64,000 bases of DNA from the NCBI RefSeq assembly GCF_027596085.1, contig NC_072460.1, positions 12,654,326 to 12,718,325 on the forward strand, in the 5' to 3' direction. The notes beneath the pieces were generated by a model that made no database searches, had not been told where the DNA came from, and saw only the letters and a list, made by a program, of their open reading frames with translations. This document shows positions 1 through 11,637 of the stretch, piece by piece (position 1 is the stretch's first letter; each line of letters begins with the position of its first letter). The position numbers and the translations under genes were made by a program. The DNA is from Anoplopoma fimbria (Eukaryota > Chordata > Actinopteri > Perciformes > Anoplopomatidae).

Positions 1-1340
1 TTCACCCTGTCACCAATATTACCTCTGTACACAATCATTTGAGGTATATATGATCCATAGTAAAGGTTTCCATTGATAGTGAGAAGTGTGAGAGAGAGAG
101 AGACTGTTTCCAACTTTGACGACTCCTGGTGGCGACATCAAACAAAGACACTGGGGCAGACAGAAACCCAACACAATCCCATACAAGTAACTCTTAATAG
201 AGTTTTGACATAAACGTAATTTCTCCCGGGTTTACGGAACGTGGTTAATGTTAAATTCTAACAAAACAGAAAAATGTTACAAAACTACATGGTTAGGTTT
301 AGTGATAAAACATAGTTTGGCTAAAGTTGTCTACAAAAGTGAAACAAAACTAAAACTTATCTGTTGCTAAAAGCAACACTGCACACGTTTTCTCCAGGGT
401 TGTTGCATTTTTCTAAAAAATAAAAACGTATATGACATGATGAAAATAATGCTGCATAATAATAGGGGATTTAGGATAACTCAAAACCTGCTACAAAGTC
501 ATGCTGAAAGACTACAATGAATGCCTGCCTGAAACCCTCCTTGTTAACAGTTCAGCAAAAAGATGCTGTCGAAGTTAATTTGTTTTTCAGGGCTCTAAGT
601 TTGCATAAGCAAATACTTATATATAAACATATATAATACATAAGAACTAGAATCTTCCTCAAATCAAACAGTGCCATACTGGCATATCTATGTCAGTTAA
701 TTTGTTTTTGAAGCATCACCATCCTATGGTTTGTTAGAGGAAGGAAACAGGAGTGACAGAGAAGTACATGACATAACAAAATATACACAGAGACCTCTCA
801 GTTAGTTTTGCTGTTTGTCACAAATACGAATTGGTTAACTTTCACACCTTCGTGGCATTTAAACAGTTTTCAGAAAGAGGCGAGAGAAGACAATGCTGCT
901 GCTCTTCAAAAGTCTGGATTGTTAAGTTATCATTTAATAGCATCAATGGTTTTACTTTTTTTATTGCCAGCAGTGCACATGTGATAAAAGTTATTTGAGA
1001 TTTTCTCTGAAGTTATAAACCCTTTAGCATTGTGTAACTTTGTTACTTGATATGAGGTGTTACCACAGTTAGCCTGCTCACCATACATTACTCATCATGA
1101 ACTGTTGTCATACAGTCTTGTGCTAAGAATACCCAACAGTCTTCAGGAGTTTTTTCCCTAGCTAAAGACCATAGCAGCTGATTTCACTTAGTAGCCCCAG
1201 AATAACTAGTGCTGGGGGACTAATCAGTGAAAACAGCTGACGTTTGATTGGACTCAAAACCTGCTGTGGAGTTCCAGTGGCAGCATGAAAGACAGACTCG
1301 AAAAGGGTTTTCAATCCCCGTCACACTTGCACAATTGCAC
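1..1340. other. Upstream flank, no gene recognised
   Basis: AT-rich sequence in which neither strand shows an exon-like stretch with family resemblance and flanking splice sites. It contains short GA-rich runs. It may hold the arhgap4 promoter or the far end of a neighbouring gene, but nothing in the sequence decides this. Confidence 0.5.
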
Positions 1341-1578
1341 AGAGACTCCTGAAACTGAACGTGTGAGTGAGATGAGTGTTGAGAAAGAAAAAGCGGTGGA
1401 GCAGTGAGTGTGTAAGTGAGAGAGAGAGAGTCAGAGAGATGAGTTCCACTCCACCCACATCCATCCGTGTCCAATGTGAGGGGGAGGTGAAACAGTTGAG
1501 AGCTTACTGTGCTATTAACTGGCATTATTTAGTTGCCTCGGTCTGGAGAAGAGACTAGCCAAGACTGCTCCCCACCAG
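1341..1578 (+). other. arhgap4: Possible non-coding first exon of arhgap4
   Basis: A purine-rich stretch ends in a good donor (CCACCAG then gtagga, GT at 1579-1580). The first coding exon of arhgap4 has a convincing acceptor (pyrimidine tract, then TTCAG at 2931-2935) only 13 nt before its ATG, so the transcript must carry an upstream untranslated exon; this is the best donor seen upstream. The 5' boundary is a guess. A 60-codon open frame across this stretch has no recognisable product. Confidence 0.25.
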
Positions 1579-2948
1579 GTAGGACTCTTCTTTCTTTTTT
1601 TTTTTTATGGAATGCATTAAACTCTTATTGATTTTCATTTCCTGACCTGTCTCATCAGAACGAGACAGGTTGCCAGTTTAGTACTGATAAACATATTTGT
1701 ACAGCAAAGTAAGCGCTGTTTTGAGGGATTGTTAGACATTGCCCTCAGGCCATCAACGTCACATTGCTCAGGCAGCCTGTATATGTTGGTACCTGTTAGA
1801 ACCTAAAGTGAAACACCCAGAATTACTAGAATAGCAACCTAATAACCAGTATCTGTAAGGTTACGACTATCTTACATTAAGTATTCCAGCAGTGTGTGAC
1901 GACAGGAGGCGGTGATTCACTGCTGATCACATAGTGAAAGAATGAAAAGGGCTAATGGAAAAGGGTGATAGGTTGGAAAAATGACACTCCTTCTGAACAA
2001 GGCGGTTTGTGTTTGCTTTAACAGCAGACTGATTTAAGGAGGTCAGTTGACAAATGTCACAGTTTGCAAGGAGTGGAGAGTGCACAGTTCAGCTGAAGAG
2101 AATGCTGATTAGTGATGTTTGGCTTGTGAAAAAAGGAGAAGTTGCGGGGTAAAAAGAGTGTGATGGCTGTGAACAAAGAGTAATGATCCAGCAAAACCAA
2201 ACCACTCTTCCCCTTTCTACTGGGCACAAAATGTCGTCCTAATAAATTATATCTTGCAGTCATCAGCGACTAAGTTGTTGATTTTCAATTCATCAGAGGC
2301 CTGTCAGATGTTCATGTGTTTTTTAAATGACACATGAATGAAGTTAGTTTCTGGAATATTACAAACAGCATTGCGGTTTTACAAAGTTTGCATCAGTAAA
2401 CTTGAGTATCATTGGTAAAAACCATCTGTAGTGTTGAGAACAAACATCTCCAGAGTTTTACGCCTTGTGGTTCATCCTATTTTTAGGGCAGCTGAGATGT
2501 TGCTAGAGCTATTTTTGAACCTCGTGCACTTCTGCAGCGTGACCGGTGCTGCCGGCAGAACATGCCAACTGGTTTTCTAGTTGCCTGCAGTTCAGCAGAG
2601 CATTGCAGCGGGTGACCAGTTTGAAGAGATGTGTTACAGTAAGATGAACATGCTCTTTTCTCTTTCTGTGGCAACAGGAAGTTAGCATGGTCTGTGGAGG
2701 GGTTGGGGGTTTCAGCGCTTTAGAGTGTGAAAGTTTGTAGAGAGGCATGCTTAGGTGCAGCAGCCGGTCACAGGCCTTGATTCTTTAAAAAGACTTTGTC
2801 CAGCGGATAAGATCAGAATAGCTTGCATGCACACAAAGAACACTATGATTCTGCAACAGAGATAAAAAAGGAACAGCGCAGCTGGTATTTTATGCTTCTA
2901 AAAAATATTAACTTCCTTTATTCAGAATTCCACCCAGTTGGAGCAACA

Positions 2949-5900
2949 ATGACTTCCCATGTGAAGCTCCGGAAGGAGAGGGTCGGTATCGTGGACTACG
3001 ACACTCAAATCAAAGGTGAAATAATGACTTTTATCTGCACCACTCTCCCACCTTAACACACCCCATCTTCACTGTGATCAACTGGTGCTCTTTCTCTTGT
3101 TTTAAAAAAATAAAAAAAAATAAACCACGTGCATTCAGTTTCTCACCCACAACAAGAGTTTCCTAGTGAGTCGTATTCTCTCGTATGTGTTTCTTTCTCT
3201 TTGCCCTTGATTGTTATTATTTCACACCTTCTCTCTTTCCCCTTCAGAGGTGCGTTGCCAGCTTGTAGACCAGCTGAAGGTGTTAGACTTGCAACTTGAG
3301 CAGAAGAGCCAGCAGCTGCAGGACCTGACGGACTACCTGCGTCGCCGGGGTGAGATTGAAAGCGAGTATGCCCGCTCCCTTGAAAAACTTGCTGAGAGGT
3401 TCACTTCCAGGATCAAGAGGTAAAGACAATCCTTAGCACGTAATGTAATACAATACTTAGCAGTTCATTTGAGGAAGCTGTTATGGAGCTTTTTTGGATT
3501 CACCTTACAAAATGTTTGTCCTTGTGTCTTCCTTTCCTCCTTCACATGCTCAGAAAGGAGCCCAGTAGTAACTCTGTGGCCCAGGTCATGCTGGCTCTGC
3601 TGTCCCAGACCCGCCAAGAAAGTAGGGACCACAGTGGACTGGGTGAGCGCTGCAGCAACTTCCTCATCCAGCCGCTTACCCACTGCTTGGAGTACACACA
3701 GCGCCTTGCCAAGAAGGTACCACCAAACACAAACATAGTCTTTTATTATGGGAAAAGTATGTGTATGTACAGGGCTTTTTGACTGACTGGTTTATTACCA
3801 CTCATTTTCTGACTCCCACCCTTGCGTTTCTGTTAAACTCTTCACATAAAAAATATTTAGTGGCTCACTGTGTTCCTTCTGTGTTGTTCCATCTTTTTGT
3901 GGTATGTTGTCTCTACACCAGAGTAAAGACATCTGTACTCAGCTACAAGATGGACTACTCAAGGTCACCACAGAGCTTCAGACTGTAAGTGAGCACCAAT
4001 CACCCAAAACATTTTCTGTTTCCTATCCAAAATCGAGGAAAGCATTGTTGCGTGTGTCTGTGTGCAGGAATGGCGCACATACTTCCAGTACCACTCAGAC
4101 TATGTGTGTGCAGAGGGGAAGCTGAAGGAGGCAGAGAAGCAGGAGGAAAAGCAGAAGCAGAGTGCTTCTAAGAAGCTGGAGAGGTTGATAGAAAAGGTAA
4201 ATGCCCTTTATGCAGTATAATGTGCATACATGTCTATATAAGTCTTTCATTATGGATAATTGTTTATGTCCCATAGAGACAAGGTAAAGTCCAAGAGATC
4301 AACTTTAAGTGCAGCAAGGCCCGAAACGATTACCTCCTAAACTTGGCTGCAGCCAATGCCTCCATGAATAAGTACTACCTCAATGACATCTCTACTCTTA
4401 TAGATGTGAGTGCATCATCCGTTTTTGTCTTTTTGAATTTTAAAATGCTGACCTTTTTTTATTACAATCCCCATTTGGGCCAATCATCAAACATTGGAGC
4501 ATAGTATGATGTTAGATCCGATATCACTTAAAAAAAATGATTAAGGACGTGATCTTGAACCCCAAGCACCTAAATTACAAACGTGAAATGTAATTGTTTC
4601 CCTCAGAGTGCAGATGTAGGGTACCGCCTCTCTTTAGGTCGGGTGATGCAGGCTTACCTCTCCAGTCGGTGTTGGACACAGAAGAACCTCAGCGTGGGGC
4701 TGGAGCAGCTCCAAGGCGCAGTGTCCGGACTGGACCAGAGCCATGACAGAGACACCCTGCTGAAGGATCACTATAACACCTTCTGCATGCCCCTCCGTTT
4801 CCCCTATCAGCCCCATGATGGAGACCAGGTCTGTATTTTGTTTGTCTTTATTCAGTGGATTATTCAGCTGTTCAGCTCTAATCTTATGTGTGTCTCTCAG
4901 GTTTCCGAGGTGAGTGCAGAGGGTGGGATGAGGTGCGAGCTGGAGACCAGATTCAAACAGATTCAAACCAGACTGAAAGCTGTAACCCTGGAAACGGAGG
5001 AGGTTGAGTACATCACTCTAAGCGCCTTTTTATCACCTTTTTTAAGTGGGTCTACTGTATCCGCCCGTGTTATTATTTCACCACGCCAGAGTCCTGAGCA
5101 GAGTTCAGTAACAGCTTTTTTTCTTGCTTCCAAAATCTATTTTTCATTGTAATAAAACAAGTAGATGAGTTCAAGTAAAATTTGAAGTAAAGCTTGGTAA
5201 CATTTTAAGAAAAAAAAAATCAACCAATTTATTAGAAGTGCTTCAAAATGTGGCCAGCTTCCTTCATGTCAGTAAATCTGGCCAATTAAAGATTTTATTT
5301 TTGCCCATATTTTAAGTTTGAGTCACTAAACCTCATGTCATGATTGATGAAGCCCACAATTTTTTATCCTTTTTGTATGTATTATTCACTAGTGCAGAAA
5401 TTGTAAATCTGGCCTTTGCAACAGGCACTTGAATGCAACATAAATTCAAACACAGTCTGTTCACCTCAGACCCTCATATTTTGCACACTGTCACCATAAT
5501 GGTTATTTATAAGTGTCAAGGCACTGTCAAAATTCTAAAATAAGTCCAATAGGAGGCTAAATAATTGTGTGCGGTATTGCCAAAGCATAATCATCACATG
5601 TTGCCTCTGCTTCTGTCATACAGGCTAGTAAGAGCATGTTGGCGGCCCAGTCTTCCCTGCTGGAGAGTATTGGAGATGATGATCTGGAGCTCGGCAGTGG
5701 ATCGTCTCAGCAGGGCAGCACAGAGAACCTGACAGTCAAACCCAGTGTGGCCCGCCGCAGGGCAAACGCGCAGGAAATTGAAAACCTCTACTTCACTGTG
5801 AGTCTGTTTTTTAAGTTGTAAAACAGAGAACTTGCTATTTAGTGCTGTTTTAATGCTATGCAGCTGTGGATATGCAGACATGGTTTTTTTTTTATTGTAG

Positions 5901-7275
5901 GGGTTTGTTTGACGATGATGACAAGAACCTCCAGGATGCCTGATAATGACTTTAAATCGCATCTGATTTGTATTACAGAGACTAAAAGAACACCTCGTAA
6001 GCAGCTCACTGGTATCTAAACTGCAAGCAAAACATGACCAGCTGAAATTGGCTGTAGAAAAAGGTATCACTTCTGCATTTCACACAGAAAAATGCCAAAA
6101 GGCAAACTGCTGACCCAAAGTGTCCTATGAACACAGTTGGTGCATTTCTTTTTACTGGTTGGTTCTTTTCCTCCTTTCTCCTTTTTAGCAGAAGCATCAA
6201 ATGACCATCGGTCTCCTAGGTACGGATATGGGGTCATTTAGAGTCATTGTATTCTTGGTTTAATTGTGAACACTCTTGTATACTTCAGAAACATTGTACA
6301 TATTACAAGATTGTAACAGAATGAAGCTTACTGTATCTTCACATTATGAAATCTGGCTCTGCAGACACAATGGAAAGTCAATGCGTGTGAGGAAGAATCA
6401 CTCAAGTGCCAATTTGTTGCACAACCAAAAACTTTTCAGTGGTGACATGCTGTCCTTCATACAGGTCAGCATTTCATTCTCTTGACTTATTTTTAAGTAT
6501 AAGACTTGAAGTTTGTGAATTGAATCAATAAATTTGCTCCATTCAGGCATCAGGACAACAGATTCCAATTGTTGTGGAGAGTTGCATTTGCTTTATCAAC
6601 CAGAACGGTAAGTATTCACAACTGAAGGAACAGTAACATGGGAGCTGCACATTTTCAGGTCTAATGCAAAAATGATTGTGCCTAAAAATTACAGTAAGAC
6701 TTGTGTAAAAGTAGGAAACTCCCAGCTCTAGAGCCCCCAGTGATCATATTAAAAGTTTAAAGCAACACACAGAGTGCGGCAATATATTTATAATATATAT
6801 TATTGTCCCATCAAACAAGATGTTTATTTGTTTAGTTTTTTTACACATAATGACTAAATATATTTTTGCATTGGATCTACTGTCTGTCCATCAGGTCTCC
6901 ACCATGAAGGGATATTTAGAGTGCCGGGGTCTCAGATAGAGGTCAACAACCTGAGGGATGCATTTGAGCGAGGTATGTTTGTGTGAGATGTAGAATTTTT
7001 TATTTATTTTTTATGTAGAATTGCTGCTCTTACTGTGGAGCATTAATAATGTGAGGCAGTGTGCTGTGGACTTCTCCTGCAGGAGAGGACCCCCTGGCTG
7101 AGCGGAGATATGACCTGGACTCTGTTGCTGGAGTGCTGAAGCTCTACTTCAGAGGTCTGGAGAATCCCCTCTTCCCCATCGACAGCACCAACCAACTCCT
7201 GGAGCACGTCCGTGAGTGTGTGGTTGTATTTGTTCAAATGTCAGGGGAGTGTGGCCGAGAACGCGCTGCAGGAGC

Positions 7276-7320
<45 letters not shown>

Positions 7321-9425
7321 CACATTTTTTCTCAGAAATAAAGAACGATGCAGAGAGAGCAGCTCAGCTCAAAATGGTCATCTCCTCCTACCCCGAGCCC
7401 GTCATCATTGTCATGCGATACCTCTTTGCATTCCTTCATCAGTGAGTATTGCAACTTATCACAGTCATCACCATTCAGGATATGATGTATTGCATCAAGG
7501 GATGTTTCTTTCTAGGAAGAGAAAGGACCAAATACTTTTACCAGTTGTCTTATTTGATCTGACAGAAGGAGAGCAGCACATTTTTACAAAAAAAACAACA
7601 GGATTTGGGACTTTAATTTAGAAAATCTCTTTTCACTAAAAGCATGCAGCAAGGATTTAGAGAATTATTCATCCTGCTAAATGATGAGACACTACTAAAT
7701 AGTGACTTGACAGATAATGGAGATGGAGTCAGCACATACAAATAGACAAAGGATAAAATACTTGCACACAAAATTGTGCATACACTTAAACAAAATGGGC
7801 GCAAACTAAATAAAACCCCATCTCCTTCATTGTATAATCTGATAAGTGTGTATTTGCTCCCTTCCTCCAGTGTGTCTCAGTACAGTGACGAGAACATGAT
7901 GCAGCCTTACAACCTGGCTGTGTGCTTTGGCCCCAGCCTTGTAAGAGGGGCTGACGACGATGATGTCGTCACCCTGCAGCCTCAGATCAACGCCCTGGTG
8001 AAGAGCATCATCCTTCAGCATGAAAGCATCTTCCCCAGCCAGAGCGAAGTACCAGGACCGGTGTATGAGAAATGCATGACACTGGATCAGGACGACTGGT
8101 AAGAGAAAAGATGTTCGTGCACATAACATGGATACAGTTCATGGTGGAATGATTATCTGAGGATGTTTTTCTTCTCAGTGAGCCTATCATTGAAGAAGGA
8201 GATGTGGAAGCAGAGTACAAAGATGGTGAGTTTTGTGTGCATAACATCTCTAAGGCTGCGATGGTGTGTCTAAATAAAATAACATAACATAATGTGATGC
8301 ACTACAGAGTTGGAAGCAGGATACTCGGCTGACAGCAGCACCAGCTCGTCTGCAGCATCAACGCAGAGAAAAGCAGAACGTCCTAGAGCCAACAGCAGCG
8401 GCTCACTTGACCAAAGTAGATTGGCAGCGGGACCAGCTGGGAGCAGCATCATTTCAGCTGGAAAGCTGACGCTCCAGATTCCCGTTGGACCACAGTGCAA
8501 GCCACGGCGAGGCCCCTCTCCTTGCTATGTGCGCAGAGGGTGAGTAGCCCTGGATGTTGCAGGATTACAACTGACTTGTTGTGTTTGAGTGAGATATTAA
8601 TATTCAATGTCTTCTGATCTCTTCTTCTGCATACAGACTTCAGGAACACTCATCTTCTGAGGATATTGTTGTTAAAATAGACAAGGTCTGTGTTGTTTCT
8701 CATTTCAAATGACTGTTTTCACTCTGTTTATAAGTCTGTTTTATTTCGGGTTAGTAAGATGTAAATAATAGTTTTAAAAAGAGTTTATAAATAATTCACC
8801 ACTGCTTTTATAGTAATTAAAGGGCATAGGTTTATCATTTTTAGTAAATAATCTACAACTAGAAGTCCTTGAAGGATGTTTGCAACAATCAGTCAAGTCT
8901 GTAGTTGTAAATGTTGTAATCTAACAAGTTGCAAATACATTCATTTTTCTTTAGATGTTATTCAGCAGGCAAGAGGGACAAATCAAGCACGAGACTATAA
9001 CAGCCTATTACTGATATATAGAGCATTAGAAAATGATATATTTATAAAGGGATTTAGTTATAACTAACACACCCTTTTTATGAAGTGTCTTGTTAGAAAG
9101 CAGGTGCAAATCACCAGGGGTTTAATGACAATAGTATTTTATGGTTTGTTATTTTATGTTAATACCTAACATAATGACGGGGGAGGGAGAGCAGGGAACA
9201 AAGAAGTTTGTCTTGTCCTCGCTCATGGCTCTTATTGTTTATTTCATCTCACAGGAGGTCTGTCGCCAGATGGACACTGTCTTCATGGAGCTTCTCTCAC
9301 GACAAGCACTGCAGGATCCCACCTCCTCCTCTCCCTCTGCCCAAGCTCCCCAAAGGAAAGGGAAGCGGGATGGACGCAGAGGGAGAGGAGTCGGGCTCTT
9401 CAGAGCATCAGATCCACTAGAATAA
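2949..9425 (+). CDS. arhgap4: Rho GTPase-activating protein 4-like (F-BAR + RhoGAP, no SH3)
   Basis: Member of the srGAP/ARHGAP4 family: the F-BAR domain bends and binds membrane, and the RhoGAP domain speeds GTP hydrolysis by Rho-type GTPases at the cell cortex. Coding exons: 2949-3015, 3248-3419, 3554-3716, 3922-3984, 4068-4196, 4277-4405, 4607-4828, 4901-5002, 5624-5797, 5979-6063, 6189-6219, 6365-6464, 6547-6607, 6895-6972, 7083-7211, 7336-7441, 7871-8098, 8179-8225, 8308-8539, 8637-8685, 9255-9425. They join in one frame to 845 aa. Residues 1 to about 345 form the F-BAR helices (start MTSHVKLRKERVG, later EYARSLEKLAERF). Residues 480 to about 670 form RhoGAP, with the arginine finger at R508 in EGIFRVPG and the YSDENMMQPYNLAVCFGP signature. 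The tail (MDTVFMELL) matches the ARHGAP4 C-terminus, which favours arhgap4 over srgap1-3. Human ARHGAP4 is about 100 aa longer and has an SH3 after the GAP domain; here the sequence passes from CMTLDQDDCEP to the Ser-rich tail without one. The donor after 5002 (gttgag) is the weakest junction. Confidence 0.92.
7280..7318 (+). repeat. T39 homopolymer in an arhgap4 intron
   Basis: Uninterrupted run of 39 T residues within the 124-nt intron 7212-7335. It ends 17 nt before the acceptor AG and so acts as the polypyrimidine tract of that splice site. Its length is likely polymorphic and prone to sequencing error. Confidence 0.9.
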
Positions 9426-9940
9426 GAGGATCGGTATCAGTTGATGAACTAAAAAGAGAGCGATGATATAGTGCTCTGACAGCAGCTTTCAGCACATCTA
9501 TTTCTAGAAAAACTAAAATTACTGAGCCATGGTCACTCCTCTGGGGGCTTGAGATTAGTCTGGGCTTCTTTCCACAGGTTGGATCCCCACTCAAAGCTCT
9601 GCATTCATGTTTTATACAGCAGAACGAAGCTGTGACTGCAGACCTGCAATACAATGTGGAAAGTTTGGATTACTTGAAATGCAAGGATGTGTTTATGTAC
9701 AGCTGAATGTGGTTGGGCAGCTTATGGCTTTATTTCTGCATCTTTGTGTTGATATTCAACTGTTTACACTTTATATCAAATGTGTTTAACAACATGAGAT
9801 GTAATTTAGCATTGCTGATAAAACTGTGAATACTGTAGCTGTAAGGAATTTTATATATAATTTGTTACTTGTGAAACACTTGATGATTTGCCTGTATATC
9901 TAGGCTACGTGCCAAATAAATAGTCTATTCTGTTTTTTTT
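9426..9940 (+). other. arhgap4: arhgap4 3' UTR with polyadenylation signal
   Basis: Follows the TAA stop directly. A canonical AATAAA lies at 9915-9920, followed by a GT/T-rich stretch (tctgttttttttgttccc) typical of a downstream element, so cleavage is expected near 9935. No other coding signal is seen. Confidence 0.6.
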
Positions 9941-11400
9941 GTTCCCTTTTTGATTATAAATATCTACTGGAAAATGTGGTAGGTTTCATTAAATTTATAT
10001 AACTCTGAGTATGTTTAAAATATTATGATTAAAAGTATTCTTTGAGTTCCTTTTTTTTTTTTAAATGAGAAGTTAATAAGCAACAGACCTTTTTCATAGC
10101 AGACATTTTACTTCCATAGCAGGTGTAACTAAATACATTTAATTAATGACAGCTCAATGCATTAGTAACCCTACAAAGGGACCAGCATGCACAACACCAG
10201 GGCCTTGCTTGGAACTTTGAGCACCTAAAATAAATACAGCCATTATTTATTATTGAAAGTAGTGCTTCTGCTGCTAAAATATATAATTTCCTCTTGTGTT
10301 GACAGCTTTCTGTTTTCTTAAGATTATTATTCTTTTTTTTATTAGAGAAAGACATACTCAGCCCAGCCCTCCACAATTACAAAGGGAAATCCAAATGTTT
10401 GAATGCTTTTGTTGCTTAAGATACATTCTTGGTATGATTTTAACTATATCAATGGGTTTGTTGATTATACATTTGGGCTTTTCTCCATTCATGCTAGTAG
10501 TACAGTGCCAAGATGAGCCTTTAATATGATTGAGACAGAACAAGATGTTTTTAAAACCTAAGGACTTTATCATTTCAGTGGCGGAAACATTTTTCAGATT
10601 TCTTTTTTGTAAAGTAGGCATGTAAAATTGCTCCACAAGTAAAATTCCTGTGTTTAAAATCTAACAAAAAATAAAGTACAGATGTTTGATCATTCCAAAA
10701 TGTCTAAAAGTTAAAGTGCTCATTAGTCTACAAATTTCTCCCTGTCACAACTACAGTATATAATCATATAGAATTCTAATTACTATTATTATAGAATAAG
10801 TATTAATGCTGTATTCATTCTTTTTTTATTTTAGTTAAACAAAATAACATTATACAGAATCAGTTAACGGGATAGTAAATTGAGCAAAAACCAAAGAGCC
10901 AGGTTGTCACACTAGACAAACATATTTTGAAACATACAGATACTGTATGTCTTGATAGCCTTTTTGATAGAAAGCAGTTTCACATACTGCACAACATCCA
11001 AACAAACAACAAAAGACGTTGGTTTTTTTTTTACATTTATGTATAAACAGTATTTGCCAACATAATGGTCTTCTTTTCCTGGGTTTTCTCATAATGATGT
11101 CAAAGTCTTGCCAGAAGTTCTGTGAGAACAAAACTAAAAATAGGTGTAGGGCTTTTTCTGAATATTATTATATTCCTTTATTGATCCCCATGGGGGAAAT
11201 TCGAGTGTTGCAGCAGCTCAACTACACAGACACAGACAATAAATACCATATACAATATCCACATATACAATATCCACCAAAGAAAGAGCAGTATATGTTG
11301 ATGTATTCATTATTTTTGATAAAATAAATGGCAAACTTCTTTTTCTGTTTTACAGCAAAAAAATGTAATATAAGAATTCAGAAAAAACTTTATCCAACAT
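9941..11400. other. arhgap4-ssr4 spacer, no gene seen
   Basis: AT-rich DNA with short homopolymers and scattered stops in all frames. The only recognisable item is the LINE-tail-like motif near 11175. Confidence 0.5.
11175..11277 (+). mobile_element. Retroposon 3'-tail-like fragment
   Basis: The motif CTTTATTGATCCCCATGGGG, followed by gaaattc and gtgttgcagcag, resembles the 3' end shared by many fish non-LTR retroposons and SINEs. It is followed by a short tandem duplication (a 15-nt unit containing acatatacaatatcc, twice, 11249-11277). Only the tail is present and no reverse transcriptase is nearby. The family assignment is from memory and uncertain. Confidence 0.4.
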
Positions 11401-11436
11401 TTTTCTGTTTTGACTGTGGACGCATGTTTTTCACTC

Positions 11437-11560
11437 TGATGACGTGTCGACAGAATCATTTCCCAGAATGCTCTGCGGCTTGAACGGTCCACGTCATTGC
11501 TGCGCAGCCGCAGATGTGTCGCAGCGGAGAGCTGAGGTGGACTTCTTCTTTTCAGGCAGT
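11437..11560 (+). promoter_or_regulatory. ssr4: ssr4 promoter with UPR-type elements
   Basis: Within 200 bp upstream of the ssr4 ATG lie TGACGTGT at 11440-11447 and CCACGTCA at 11489-11496. The second is the exact reverse complement of TGACGTGG, the ATF6/XBP1s unfolded-protein-response core. Between them TCCCAGAATGC (11461-11471) resembles the ZNF143/STAF site. No TATA box is obvious, and the stretch 11485-11530 is CpG-richer than its surroundings. TRAP subunits are ER-stress-responsive in other animals, so these motifs make sense, but binding is inferred. Confidence 0.5.
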
Positions 11561-11637
11561 GAGAGAGGCACAGCGTAGTTCATCAGCTTAAGCTCAGGAA
11601 CTAACTAACCCTACCTGACGACCTCTCGGCCTCCGCG

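Noticed and set aside
4583..5152. 189-codon + frame
   Set aside because: Two arhgap4 exons joined by an intron that happens to stay open; the splice sites at 4828 and 4901 are strong.
5594..6070. 158-codon - strand frame
   Set aside because: Lies antisense across two well-supported arhgap4 exons and matches nothing.
7061..7621. 186-codon + frame with a poly-Phe run
   Set aside because: Reads through an arhgap4 exon into its intron and the T39 tract; the real exons are 7083-7211 and 7336-7441.
8686..9254. Possible hidden SH3 exon in the last arhgap4 intron
   Set aside because: No SH3 signature in any frame, and it would fall after, not before, the conserved Ser-rich tail.
11514..11591. 25-codon uORF upstream of ssr4
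   Set aside because: The likely transcription start cannot be placed, and the ATG may lie in the promoter rather than the leader.
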